Below are positions 21,843-30,530 of a stretch of DNA of 64,000 bases, piece by piece; positions within the stretch are counted from its first letter, which is position 1, and each line of letters opens with the position of its first letter. Location: the NCBI RefSeq assembly GCF_043290135.1, contig NC_134701.1:202249101-202313100 (forward strand). The letters are read 5' to 3'. This DNA comes from Rhipicephalus microplus (lineage: Eukaryota > Arthropoda > Arachnida > Ixodida > Ixodidae). A program made the position numbers and the translations under genes. The notes under the pieces are model-generated. The model saw only the letters and a list, made by a program, of their open reading frames with translations. It was not told the DNA's origin and ran no database searches.

Positions 21843-24800
21843 ATGGAGCGAGCGAAGAGCAAGCGGGCCTCGCGGCGATCGATGAACACGAGAATCATCA
21901 ACGAGGTCAACCAGGTGCTCCAGTCCAATGAGTTCGAGCTTTCTGGACTTCGAATGCTGCACGGCCGCCTACGCGCCAGCAACGTGGAACTTAAAGCCTT
22001 GAACAACGAGGTTGAAACCCTGATCACTGACGACCTGGCGGCAGACGACTATGAGGTGGTCATGCAATACGATGACGCCGCTAACAGTACTCTGGCGTTG
22101 CTCGAGCACCACATTGAAGTTCTGAAGACTTCTGCTACGCCGGCGTCGTCTACAACTCCAGCCATGGGCGCAAGGACCTGTGAGGGTGCACCGAGCGAGC
22201 ATGAACGACTTCCACAACGTGAGTTCGGCGCACGACTTCCCAAGCTGGAGCTTCTTCGTTTCGATGGAAACGTGATCAAGTGGCAACCCTTTTGGGATAT
22301 GTTCCTGCACTCCGTGCACGAGAACCCAAGGCTGTCCAACACAGACCGGTTTCACTACTTGGCCTCACTTCTAGATGGACCTGCAGCTCAGGCCGTCGCC
22401 GGTATTCAGGTGACAGATTCTTGTTACGATGACGCGCTGGAAATTTTGAAACGTCGGTTTGGAAACAAGAAAGTCATTGAGCAGAAGTACTTAGGAAATT
22501 TGCGCACGCTCAAACCAGTGAAATTAGCGAGTGATGTCACTGCTCTGCGCAAGCTTTTCGACACAGTTCAACAAAACAGGAGGGGACTGCGTAGTCTTGG
22601 AATCACGGAGTCATCCTACGCGGCTATGCTGAATGAAGTTCTGCTCAAAGTCATACCAGCTGACATTGTCGTAGAATACTTCAAAAAAGAAAGTATGGAG
22701 AACACGACGGAAACGAGCCAGGCTTCATCTGATCAGGAACTTGAGCAGCTGATGAAATTTCTCCGCATCGAAGTTGAATGTCGAGAAAAGAGTTCTTTAG
22801 TGAACAATTTGCCAACGACATCGAACAACAGCGTACCTGTATTAAATAGATCATTCAAGAAGCAGTCCGCGACTCCTACAGCATCCGTTCTTCAAAACAA
22901 GACACTATCTTCCCCCTCGTCCTGTTTTTTCTGCGCTGCTACCGATCACAAGACAGAGGACTGCACGAGTGACATGACTCTGGCCGAGAAGCGCAACAAA
23001 CTTGTAACAGACGGTCGATGCTTCCGGTGCACGTCAAAAGGACATCTGGTCCGCAATTGCCGGCGGAGAGTGCACTGCCAAGCATGCAAGCGCAGACACG
23101 CCTCCTCGATGTGCAATGCTAGTAGTTCTGAAACACCATCAGTGACTAATGCTCAGAAGAAACCGAATGCTACGGTGCAAGTTTCCACTCAGAGAGCTTC
23201 AGTTCCCCGACTCATCAATGATGTTCTTCTCCAGACTTTTCGAGCTTGGGTAACGACTTCATCTCATTGTTGCTATATACGCGGTGTTCTCGACAACGGA
23301 AGCCAGCGAACGTTCGTCACTGAGAGCGTCGCTTCCAAGCTAAGTCTACCTGCTGTTGCCGAGACCGAACTCGCCATCAGTGCGTTTGGTAGAGCGAGCG
23401 ACCCAACCCGACGATTCAAAATGGTCAAGATCACGCTCCGCAGTCAGCACGACGACCTAACCATTGACATTGAGGCCATAGTGGTGCCCTTTATTTGCGA
23501 GGAGATGATTGAAGCACCAAGGCAGAGTCGTCTTCTTCAAGCCATCGCAGCGGAGGGGAAACATCTGGCTGACGCAGTCGTTTACCCGAGTGTAGATTGT
23601 GAGCCAGGTGTGAGTGTCCTCATTGGATCGGACCAGCTTTGGAAGTTGATGCCCAACACGAGTGAAGTGAGGTGGGATGAAGAAAACCCTGCCTTACTCG
23701 CCATTAACACAAAGATGGGCTGGGCTCTCCAAGGCCCCTTATCTGGTGGTGGAAGCACGAGTAACAAAGCAAGCACCCAAGTATGTGTTCTTCGAACAGG
23801 TTCCCACGAAGACGACCAGATCGCCTTCCCATTACAAAGATTTTGGGACCTCGATGCTATCGGAATTGCCGACACGCCGACGTCTCAGTGCAACGCAGAT
23901 ATTTTGGAAGAATTCAACAACACTACCAGGCTTCGGAAAGGACGCTATGAAGTTGCGTTGCCATGGAAATCACCTCTCGTCGACATGGCCGACAATCGCA
24001 AAGTAGCCCTTTCGAGGCTCCATGGACTCGTCAAGCGGCTGTCACCAAACGACGAAGCCATGAGAGCCTACGATAAGGCTATCAGGCAGTATGAGGTGGA
24101 CGGTCATGCTGAAAAAGTTGAAGATGCCCCTTATTGTACACAGCACCTATACTACATGCCGCATCGAGAGGTAATCCGCGAAACATCTACGACGACGAGA
24201 CTTCGCGTAGTCTTCGACGCATCATCGCATGCATCAGGAGCTTGTTCTCTCAACGAACAACTCGAAAAAGGTCCTAATCTGAATGCTGACCTTTTCAAGG
24301 TTTTGATCCGGTTTCGCCTTTTCGCCATCGGAATTACAGCAGACGTGCAGAAGGCGTTTCTACAAATCAGCATTCGAGAAGAAGACAGAGATGCTCTTCG
24401 TTTCTTGTGGTTTGAAGGGCTACCAATGTCAGGCAGACCACTGCCAAAAATACAAGAAATGCGAATGACCAGAGTTCCATTCGGCACCTCCGCAAGCCCT
24501 TTCCTATTATCTGCAACGTTGAAATACCATTTCGATCACGTTGAACAAATTTACCAAGTAACGGCCGCAAAACTGAAGGCAAGCTTCTACGTCGATGACC
24601 TAGTTTTCGGAGCTTCAACGACAAAAGAAGCGCTACAACTCTACGAAGAGACGAAGGCCATAATGGAGCTGGCCGGAATGAAAATGCAGAAGTGGTCAAC
24701 AAACTGCGACCTGTTAAGAGAGAAGCTCAAGCAAGCAGGAGAGACGTCAGCTGAGCAGGTCACACAATCTAAGGTTCTTGGGCTATCCTGGAACTACACC

Positions 24801-27161
24801 GACGACACCATTTCGGTGAAAATTGACTCTGTGACGAAAGTCTTAAAAGCGGGACTTTGTACCAAGCGAACTGTGCTTCAGGCTTCATCACGAATTTTCG
24901 ACCCCTTGGGACTGCTAGCACCGTTCACCATTCGAGTTAAAATACTTTTTCAGAAGATATGGATGCAAGGACTCGATTGGGAAAGCGTTCTCCCCGAGAC
25001 ATTGAAGATCGAGTGGGACAAGTGGACTGTCGAACTTCAAGACCTCAAGGACTTTAGAACCAAGAGGTATCAACTAGACAACAGCAGCCCTGATAAAAGC
25101 ACTCACCAGCTGCATATATTCACGGACGCTAGCCCGTGTGCCTACGGAGTAGTGGCATACATACGAGTGGAAGACAGTACCGGAGCGGTTCGACTCCAGC
25201 AGCTGCTCGCTAAGTCTCGGGTCGCTCCAATCAAGGGTCTCACTTTACCACGCCTGGAACTCGTCGCTGCGGTTCTTGGAGCTCGACTTCTTAAGCTACT
25301 TGTGGATACTTTGCCACACACAAATATAGAATACTTCTGCTGGACCGACTCCCAAGTTTGCTTGAGTTGGATCAAGTCTACAGCCACCAAGTGGAAGCCC
25401 TTCGTTTGTAACAGGGTAATTGAGATCCAAGGGCTCACAGACCCGAGTCGCTGGAGACATTGCTCTGGAAAGACAAACCCAGCCGACTTAGTTACAAGAG
25501 GGATATCAGCGCATCACCTTTGTACTAGCGATTTATGGTGGCATGGGCCTGACTGGCTATCTGGTACCCAAGAAACGTGGCCGGCAAGTGAAGCTGGTCC
25601 TCATGAGTCAACGGATGAACTATGTAGATCAAACGACGAAGACACAACAGTTTTGGCTTGTCAATGCTCGCAAGCAGAGCCACTTTTCGAGCTCGACAAG
25701 TACAGCAGCTGGATACGAGTTGTTAGAATCACAGCTTGGATTCGAAGATTTATTCACAATTGTCGAGTGCACACCAGTCGTCGTCTGATGGGCCCACTCA
25801 CTGCCCCTGAGATAAAAGAAGGCGAGTTTACATGGATGAAGAATGCACAAGCGGAAGCCTTTAGTATAGAACTCGCCTCATTGTTAAAAAACCAACCATT
25901 AGCTAAGGCATCCCGAATTCGTAATCTGCATCCATTCCTGGACAATGATGGGATTTTAAGAATCAAGACCCGGCTTGACAACGTAAAAACATCAGAATAC
26001 GTGAGGTGCCCGATTCTACTACCAGCTGACCACCGCTGCACATACCTCATCATCGACCGCACGCACCGGCGCCTGCTGCACAGTGGTGTAAACGATACCC
26101 TTTCAGAGCTACGCGAGTGTTTTTGGGTGATTAAGGGCCGCCAGTGTGTGAAAAAAGTGCTCTCTAGGTGCAAAGTGTGTGCTAGATTCAAGCTCCAACC
26201 TGCAACAGCCCCTACCGCACCACTGCCGACCGACAGGGTTAAGAGATCACACCCTTTTCAAGTTGTGGGTGTTGACTTTGCTGGTCCCGTTTTTGTGAAA
26301 GGAACCAGTCCCGTGAAGGCCTATATCGTTATTTTTACGTGTGCCGTCGTTCGGGCGATCCATTTGGAGTTGTGCTCCGATATGACGGCGGGGTCATTTT
26401 TAATGGCTTTCCGTCGGTTTGTGTCGCGACGCGGCTTGCCTAGTGTTATTTATTCCGACAATGCTCTAGCTTTTCATGCTGCCAGTCGCGACTTAAAAGT
26501 GATGTACAGAGCTTTGAGAGACTTCCAAGTACAGGACTTTTGCTCTAATAACCACATTACCTGGAAATTCATTGCAGAACGTAGTCCTTGGTGGGGTGGA
26601 TTTTGGGAGAGGATGATTCGCACTGTTAAAAGCTGCCTACGGAAAATTCTAGGGAAAGGTTGCTTTGATTTCGAGCAGCTTGTGACCATTCTTGCCGAAG
26701 TAGAAAATGTAGTGAATTCTAGGCCATTAACGTACCTCTCCGCTGACGCTACCGATCCAGCTGTACTTACACCTTCGCACTTTCTAACCGGTAGGAAGTC
26801 TACTACACTGCCTAGTGCTAATACTGCTGAAACGTCGGGAACTCGCTCCGATACTTTAAAGCATTGGAAGTACAGGCAGCAAATAGTGGCTGATTTTTGG
26901 AAGCGTTGGTATAAAGACTACCTCTTGTGCTTGAGGAGTGCACACATTAGGCGAGTACAGCCTTGCAACCAGCTTAAGGTTAACGATGTAGTCGTCATTA
27001 AGGAAGACAAGGTGCCCATAACTTTTTGGAAAGTTGGTAGAGTTACTGACGTGTACTTATCAAGTGATAATCACGTTAGAGCCTGCAAGATTGTCTTGGC
27101 AGGAGGTACGGAAGTTACGAGGCCAGTACAACTTTTATGCCCGTTGGAGCTGGGCGATTGA
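21843..27161 (+). CDS. BEL/Pao gag-pol polyprotein, 1772 aa, intact
   Basis: A single frame from ATG 21843 to TGA 27159-27161 that supplies every enzyme needed for retrotransposition. Approximate residues: N-terminal coiled segment 1-100; gag of the DUF1759 type from about 132 (LPKLELLRFDGN); zinc knuckles 361-425, including CFRCTSKGHLVRNC (CX2CX4HX4C); aspartic protease about 480 (LDNGS); reverse transcriptase about 800-1000 with TADVQKAFLQI and YVDDLVFGA (916); RNase H about 1090-1230 with FTDAS, LPRLELVAA, WTDSQVCLSW and NPADLVTRG; integrase HHCC finger about 1407-1443; catalytic core Asp in VGVDFAGPV (1477), Asp in YSDNALAF (1538) and Glu in FWERMIRT (about 1587); C-terminal DUF5641-like domain from about 1673. 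All key residues are present. The ATG lies in a GAC-ATG-G context 99 bases after the LTR. Gag and pol are fused without frameshift, as is usual in this family. Confidence 0.95.
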   Translation: MERAKSKRASRRSMNTRIINEVNQVLQSNEFELSGLRMLHGRLRASNVELKALNNEVETLITDDLAADDYEVVMQYDDAANSTLALLEHHIEVLKTSATPASSTTPAMGARTCEGAPSEHERLPQREFGARLPKLELLRFDGNVIKWQPFWDMFLHSVHENPRLSNTDRFHYLASLLDGPAAQAVAGIQVTDSCYDDALEILKRRFGNKKVIEQKYLGNLRTLKPVKLASDVTALRKLFDTVQQNRRGLRSLGITESSYAAMLNEVLLKVIPADIVVEYFKKESMENTTETSQASSDQELEQLMKFLRIEVECREKSSLVNNLPTTSNNSVPVLNRSFKKQSATPTASVLQNKTLSSPSSCFFCAATDHKTEDCTSDMTLAEKRNKLVTDGRCFRCTSKGHLVRNCRRRVHCQACKRRHASSMCNASSSETPSVTNAQKKPNATVQVSTQRASVPRLINDVLLQTFRAWVTTSSHCCYIRGVLDNGSQRTFVTESVASKLSLPAVAETELAISAFGRASDPTRRFKMVKITLRSQHDDLTIDIEAIVVPFICEEMIEAPRQSRLLQAIAAEGKHLADAVVYPSVDCEPGVSVLIGSDQLWKLMPNTSEVRWDEENPALLAINTKMGWALQGPLSGGGSTSNKASTQVCVLRTGSHEDDQIAFPLQRFWDLDAIGIADTPTSQCNADILEEFNNTTRLRKGRYEVALPWKSPLVDMADNRKVALSRLHGLVKRLSPNDEAMRAYDKAIRQYEVDGHAEKVEDAPYCTQHLYYMPHREVIRETSTTTRLRVVFDASSHASGACSLNEQLEKGPNLNADLFKVLIRFRLFAIGITADVQKAFLQISIREEDRDALRFLWFEGLPMSGRPLPKIQEMRMTRVPFGTSASPFLLSATLKYHFDHVEQIYQVTAAKLKASFYVDDLVFGASTTKEALQLYEETKAIMELAGMKMQKWSTNCDLLREKLKQAGETSAEQVTQSKVLGLSWNYTDDTISVKIDSVTKVLKAGLCTKRTVLQASSRIFDPLGLLAPFTIRVKILFQKIWMQGLDWESVLPETLKIEWDKWTVELQDLKDFRTKRYQLDNSSPDKSTHQLHIFTDASPCAYGVVAYIRVEDSTGAVRLQQLLAKSRVAPIKGLTLPRLELVAAVLGARLLKLLVDTLPHTNIEYFCWTDSQVCLSWIKSTATKWKPFVCNRVIEIQGLTDPSRWRHCSGKTNPADLVTRGISAHHLCTSDLWWHGPDWLSGTQETWPASEAGPHESTDELCRSNDEDTTVLACQCSQAEPLFELDKYSSWIRVVRITAWIRRFIHNCRVHTSRRLMGPLTAPEIKEGEFTWMKNAQAEAFSIELASLLKNQPLAKASRIRNLHPFLDNDGILRIKTRLDNVKTSEYVRCPILLPADHRCTYLIIDRTHRRLLHSGVNDTLSELRECFWVIKGRQCVKKVLSRCKVCARFKLQPATAPTAPLPTDRVKRSHPFQVVGVDFAGPVFVKGTSPVKAYIVIFTCAVVRAIHLELCSDMTAGSFLMAFRRFVSRRGLPSVIYSDNALAFHAASRDLKVMYRALRDFQVQDFCSNNHITWKFIAERSPWWGGFWERMIRTVKSCLRKILGKGCFDFEQLVTILAEVENVVNSRPLTYLSADATDPAVLTPSHFLTGRKSTTLPSANTAETSGTRSDTLKHWKYRQQIVADFWKRWYKDYLLCLRSAHIRRVQPCNQLKVNDVVVIKEDKVPITFWKVGRVTDVYLSSDNHVRACKIVLAGGTEVTRPVQLLCPLELGD

Positions 27162-27166
27162 ACTTT

Positions 27167-27179
27167 CGGGCGCGGAGGA
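27167..27179 (+). other. Polypurine tract of the BEL/Pao element
   Basis: CGGGCGCGGAGGA directly precedes the 3' LTR and follows the polyprotein stop by five bases. It is the expected site of plus-strand priming, although two C residues interrupt the purines. Confidence 0.6.
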
Positions 27180-27345
27180 TGTTGGAAATTGTTTGAACCT
27201 CCCGCGCGAATAGCGCGCGCACCAAGAGACGGAGAACGAGAGGAAGAGGAAGAGACCAGCCGAAATAGAACACGCTCTTTTACCATGGATGCTGGCGTTT
27301 GCGTCTCCTTCATTTGGTGCCTTTAAACTCCGAAGCGTGGTTTTC
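27180..27345 (+). repeat. 3' LTR of the BEL/Pao element
   Basis: 166 bp, no difference seen from the 5' LTR. It is followed without a gap by the sequence (27342-27379, overlapping the last four LTR bases) that also lies upstream of the 5' LTR. Confidence 0.9.
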
Positions 27346-27379
27346 ACGGCCGACCCCCCGTGGTGGGTTGCGCCAGGAC
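27342..27379. repeat. 38-bp downstream copy of the BEL flank sequence
   Basis: Identical to 21499-21536, same orientation. It contains CCCCCCGTGG. It may be target DNA, part of a longer LTR whose end is missing from the 5' copy, or debris of a neighbouring element. Confidence 0.85.
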
Positions 27380-27539
27380 TTTCAGGAACAACAAATCAAC
27401 TCCAGACGCGTGTGGTACATACTCATGTACCAGGGGACGGGGTATGCGGGCATGCGGGCATGCGCCATATGTAGGTGTTGACAGTTTATATCTACCGACG
27501 AACGGCGGGAACATTTGTAATTTAAATGCGAAAACGTTT

Positions 27540-27660
27540 AGAAAAATCTACATCACCGGCGCCGACCCAGCGAATGCAAAGAATAAACTTTATGGCTCCA
27601 GCCAGAATCGAACTTAAGCATTCTGCGTGGGATTCAAGTATTCTACCTCAGAGTCCCGCC
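27540..27660 (-). mobile_element. tRNA-Gly-like SINE head
   Basis: On the minus strand GAGGTAGAATACTTGAATCC and CCCACGCAGAATGC, then the B box GTTCGATTCTGG, follow the layout of glycine tRNA (GTAGAAT D-arm, CCCAC anticodon loop). By alignment the anticodon would be CCC. Stems are imperfect, so this is a SINE head rather than a gene. The body continues toward 27540 and lower. Its 5' side directly abuts the CA microsatellite. Confidence 0.55.
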
Positions 27661-27663
27661 AGG

Positions 27664-27733
<70 letters not shown>

Positions 27734-28026
27734 GCACACACGCACACGCACGCACGCGCACGCACGCACACGCACGCGCACGCACGCGCACGCACGCGCA
27801 CGCACACGCACGCACACGCACGCACACGCACGCACACACGCACGCACACGCACGCACGCACGCACGCACACGCACGCACACACACGCACGCACACGCACG
27901 CACACGCGCGCACACGCGCGCACACACACGCACGCACGCACACACACGCACGCACGCACGCACACACACGCACACACGCACGCACACACACACACACACA
28001 CACGCGCGCACACACACGCACACACA
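27664..28026. repeat. Compound CA / CACG microsatellite
   Basis: About 360 bp: a pure (CA)n block of about 68 bp, then mixed CGCACA/CGCACG units. All six-frame translations are His-Thr, Cys-Val or Ala-Arg runs and are artefacts of the repeat. Confidence 0.98.
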
Positions 28027-28056
28027 CCATAAGTGTTCTTATACGAACACTTATGG
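28027..28056. repeat. 12-bp hairpin at the microsatellite edge
   Basis: CCATAAGTGTTC (28027-28038) and GAACACTTATGG (28045-28056) form a perfect stem with a 6-nt loop immediately after the CA tract. Confidence 0.85.
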
Positions 28057-28954
28057 AAAACAAAGCTTCCATTGCTTCCCTAAACAACATAATTTAGAAG
28101 CGTCAGCACGGGATCATTGTGACTGAGACACCATTCTGTCTGCATCTGTGTAATCCTACAATGGAGCTTTCAAGTACAAGCATTTTCTGGCACATTATAA
28201 CAAAACAGCTCGGCAAAAGAGCTCGGCTTTTGAAAGAGCTTGACATGAGCTTTTCATAAAAGTAAGGCACACGTGCGCGTAAAAGGGGCTGTGTGACTCG
28301 CATTACTTCAGTGTGAGAATATGCAAATCTTGCTTGTCTGTCTAAGTAAACTTGTGAACTAGTTAATGAAATTTTTTTTGTGAATGCCGTCAGCCTATTG
28401 TAAAGTTCAAATGCTGAACCATTCAGTTCCTTTGCGTAGAAGCTGCAAGGAAGCCAGTGAAAGGCGGTAATTCGGCTCGTCGCTGCAGCGGATATGTTGC
28501 TGCAACACCGAGAATTATCTGAAGACAATTGATTCACTAGTATACATCGTCTTAGTGTTCTGAAGCTACAGCACGAATATGTGGTGTGTATCAGCCTTTG
28601 CCATTCTCATGCTTAACTTAGTCACGTTAATGTTTGAACTAGTTTGTTTGGCATTGTCCGGTGTAAACAGTTCGACCTTAAAACAGGGACCAGAAGCCTG
28701 TTTAGTGTAATGTTCTGTAGTTTTTTTGTTCCCATTGAAAGACGGCGCAGTGTTTGGCTCGTTGAATCCTTTCATTTAGGGTTAAATCACTTTAATTCGA
28801 TGTGAAGAGGAGCATAGCTTGAAGCCCTGGTTTAAGATTTCTGACTTTAGTGGCGTCACGAATCCTTTATATAATAACTTCTCTGATGACTGGAGGCCAA
28901 TCAAACGGTCTATCTTCCCCGAGATCATGGTTACAACTTGCAGGCCCTTAGAAA
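28057..28954. other. No recognisable feature
   Basis: Short open frames on the minus strand (28103-28537, 28566-28775) carry no recognisable motif. No repeat match to the rest of the window. Confidence 0.45.
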
Positions 28955-28989
28955 ATCGCAGCATATTCACGGAGTGAATGAGGGAGAGT

Positions 28990-29717
28990 GGGGCGAAGCA
29001 TCTAACTGTCTATTCGTTCTTGCGTCCGTCTATGTGACCATCTGTGCGTACTTCTGCCCGTCCGTGCGTGCGTCTGTTCATGCGTCTGCACGTCCATCCG
29101 TCTGTCCGTCCCTGCGTTCGTCCATGCATCCTCCCCTGCGTCCGTCCATGCGTCCATCCGTCTGTGCAGCCATCCGTGCGTCCGTCCATGCATCTGTATG
29201 TTTGTCTATTCATCCATCTAGTCAACACTTCAAGTACCACTATCTCGTATCTTTTCATCATACATTCCGCATATAGAAGCACCGCCATCCGGCGGACATT
29301 CCAAGGACTAAACGAGGGGTGGCACACGCACACTTCTTTACAGCTTGCGCTTCGGGTCTACTTCCCACCTTTAACCACGTCGAGTTCATGGTATATACTA
29401 GTTCACTGTATAGATGGCACTGCGGCTCAACGTTCGCTAAACCTTCTTAAAACGAAGGAGGTTACGCCCAGCGAGAATAACGTAGCAACCTTTTGCTGTC
29501 AGATAGTGTGCAATGTACATGCCAATGTCTGCTAATTGAGAATGAGAGGCAGGAGATTGCGGCTTTTAGTTAACGCGCACGCTGAGAATTTTTCTATTTT
29601 TCAGCACACAGGAGAAATCTCCCACCGGCACCACCTTGCAGGTCGAAGCGTAAAACTGGTTACGCACTACGACTACGACGAGGAACGAACGGGTGCTGCT
29701 TTAAAGAACTTCGCCCC
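28990..29717. repeat. Dispersed repeat with GGGGCGAAG / CTTCGCCCC ends, copy 2
   Basis: Begins GGGGCGAAG (28990-28998), preceded by GCATATTCACGGAGTGAATG, and ends CTTCGCCCC (29709-29717): a perfect 9-bp inverted terminal repeat. Copy 1 at 5351-5872 has the same ends. The interior holds a minisatellite (29000-29220) and about 490 bp of unique sequence. No coding capacity. A non-autonomous DNA element is plausible; no target-site duplication was recognised. Confidence 0.5.
29000..29220. repeat. Cryptic TCCG/TGCG minisatellite
   Basis: Irregular 4-base periodicity built from GTCCGTCC, TGCGTCC, CATCCGTC and CTGTCC units. Both strands give open frames (29002-29193, 29044-29535) that are translations of the repeat, not genes. 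Confidence 0.85.
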
Positions 29718-30395
29718 TAAAAGGTCAGCACTGCAGCCTATCATTTAACAGAAGGTTGTGAGAGGTCTACCTCAGCTTGGATAATAAATTTACAACCTTC
29801 TAAGTAAGATTTTGTCATTATTATTCTTAATAGGGAGGCAATCACTGGGCTAATTCCAAAAGCTGACATATTGGCTCCCCGAAATACACCACGAAAGCAC
29901 AAAGAATTTAGTGTTGATTTCTTTTTGTGCGTCAGCAAACGCTGGTTGTGGTCCAAAGAACGAGGCAGAGCCGAGAATTGATAACAAAACCTAAAAGATA
30001 TATTCTGAGATAAGACAAAACATACAGCACACATATGTGTACACTCACCAGTTATCAAACACATTACGACACTCTTCACAAGGTACTCTAATACATGCAA
30101 AACAACGGGCACAAAAAAAAAAAACACGCAGTACGATACAATCTCATTCGTTGATAACCAAGAAACCTACAGACTGAAATGTTCGTTAAACATACTAGGT
30201 CGAAAGTTCATGGAATAAAGCTTGAATGCTTTTCTTCCAAGAAACACTCAAAATTCAGCGCTAGTTGTGGCACTGATGCTTCCGAAGTGTCTTTTTCAGG
30301 AAAAGTTCGCCCCATACGTCATTAACGAAACTTCTACGCCGCTAACACGTCCGCCACTCACGCGCTGCTACTGCAAGACATTTCTTCTTCAACTG
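29718..30395. other. No recognisable feature
   Basis: A frame of 128 codons on the minus strand (29741-30127) has no recognisable domain. An A-run lies at 30112-30124. Confidence 0.45.
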
Positions 30396-30530
30396 CATGG
30401 CGGAATCAGACTCTGACGTCACCTGCTTTGTCACTGTAGGACAAGGCTTCGCTAGCTGGTGGAAAGCTCGCTTCCATCTCCTTCGCCGGCTGCTTATATA
30501 CGTGCGCCATGGGTTCTAGAACTTTCCAGG
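30396..30530 (-). promoter_or_regulatory. Promoter-like cluster with heat-shock element and TATA box
   Basis: On the minus strand a perfect three-unit heat-shock element pattern (GAANNTTCNNGAA, complement of 30514-30526) lies 13 bases before a consensus TATA box TATATAAG (complement of 30493-30500). A CRE-type palindrome TGACGTCA is at 30414-30421. The first ATG downstream (complement of 30396-30398) has CCGCC before it but opens only 18 codons. A GTGAGT string inside it could be a splice donor. The arrangement fits a stress-inducible RNA polymerase II promoter, but no recognisable heat-shock protein follows, so this is a candidate only. Confidence 0.3.

Larger units (their letters stand above)
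21578..27345 (+). mobile_element. Complete BEL/Pao LTR retrotransposon
   Basis: A 5.77-kb element: 166-bp LTR, primer-binding site, leader, one long gag-pol frame, purine-rich tract (27167-27179) and an identical 166-bp LTR. Domain order gag-PR-RT-RH-IN, with a DNGS protease motif and a YVDD palm motif, is characteristic of BEL/Pao. Identical LTRs and an unbroken frame point to a recent insertion. No envelope-like frame is present. Its GC content is visibly higher than that of the flanking DNA. It lies about 260 bp downstream of the last recognisable coding trace of LINE D. Confidence 0.95.

Noticed and set aside
21969..26689. Many antisense and out-of-frame open frames within the BEL polyprotein
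   Set aside because: They overlap an intact, domain-complete frame and show no domains of their own.
27614..28097. Long open frames on both strands (His-Thr, Cys-Val, Ala-Arg repeats)
   Set aside because: They are translations of the CA/CACG microsatellite in every frame, not coding sequence.
29002..29333. Open frames encoding Arg-Thr-Asp-Gly-type repeats
   Set aside because: Translation of the TCCG minisatellite.
30222..30416. 64-codon plus-strand frame over the promoter-like cluster
   Set aside because: No motif, and the better TATA and heat-shock element orientation is the minus strand.
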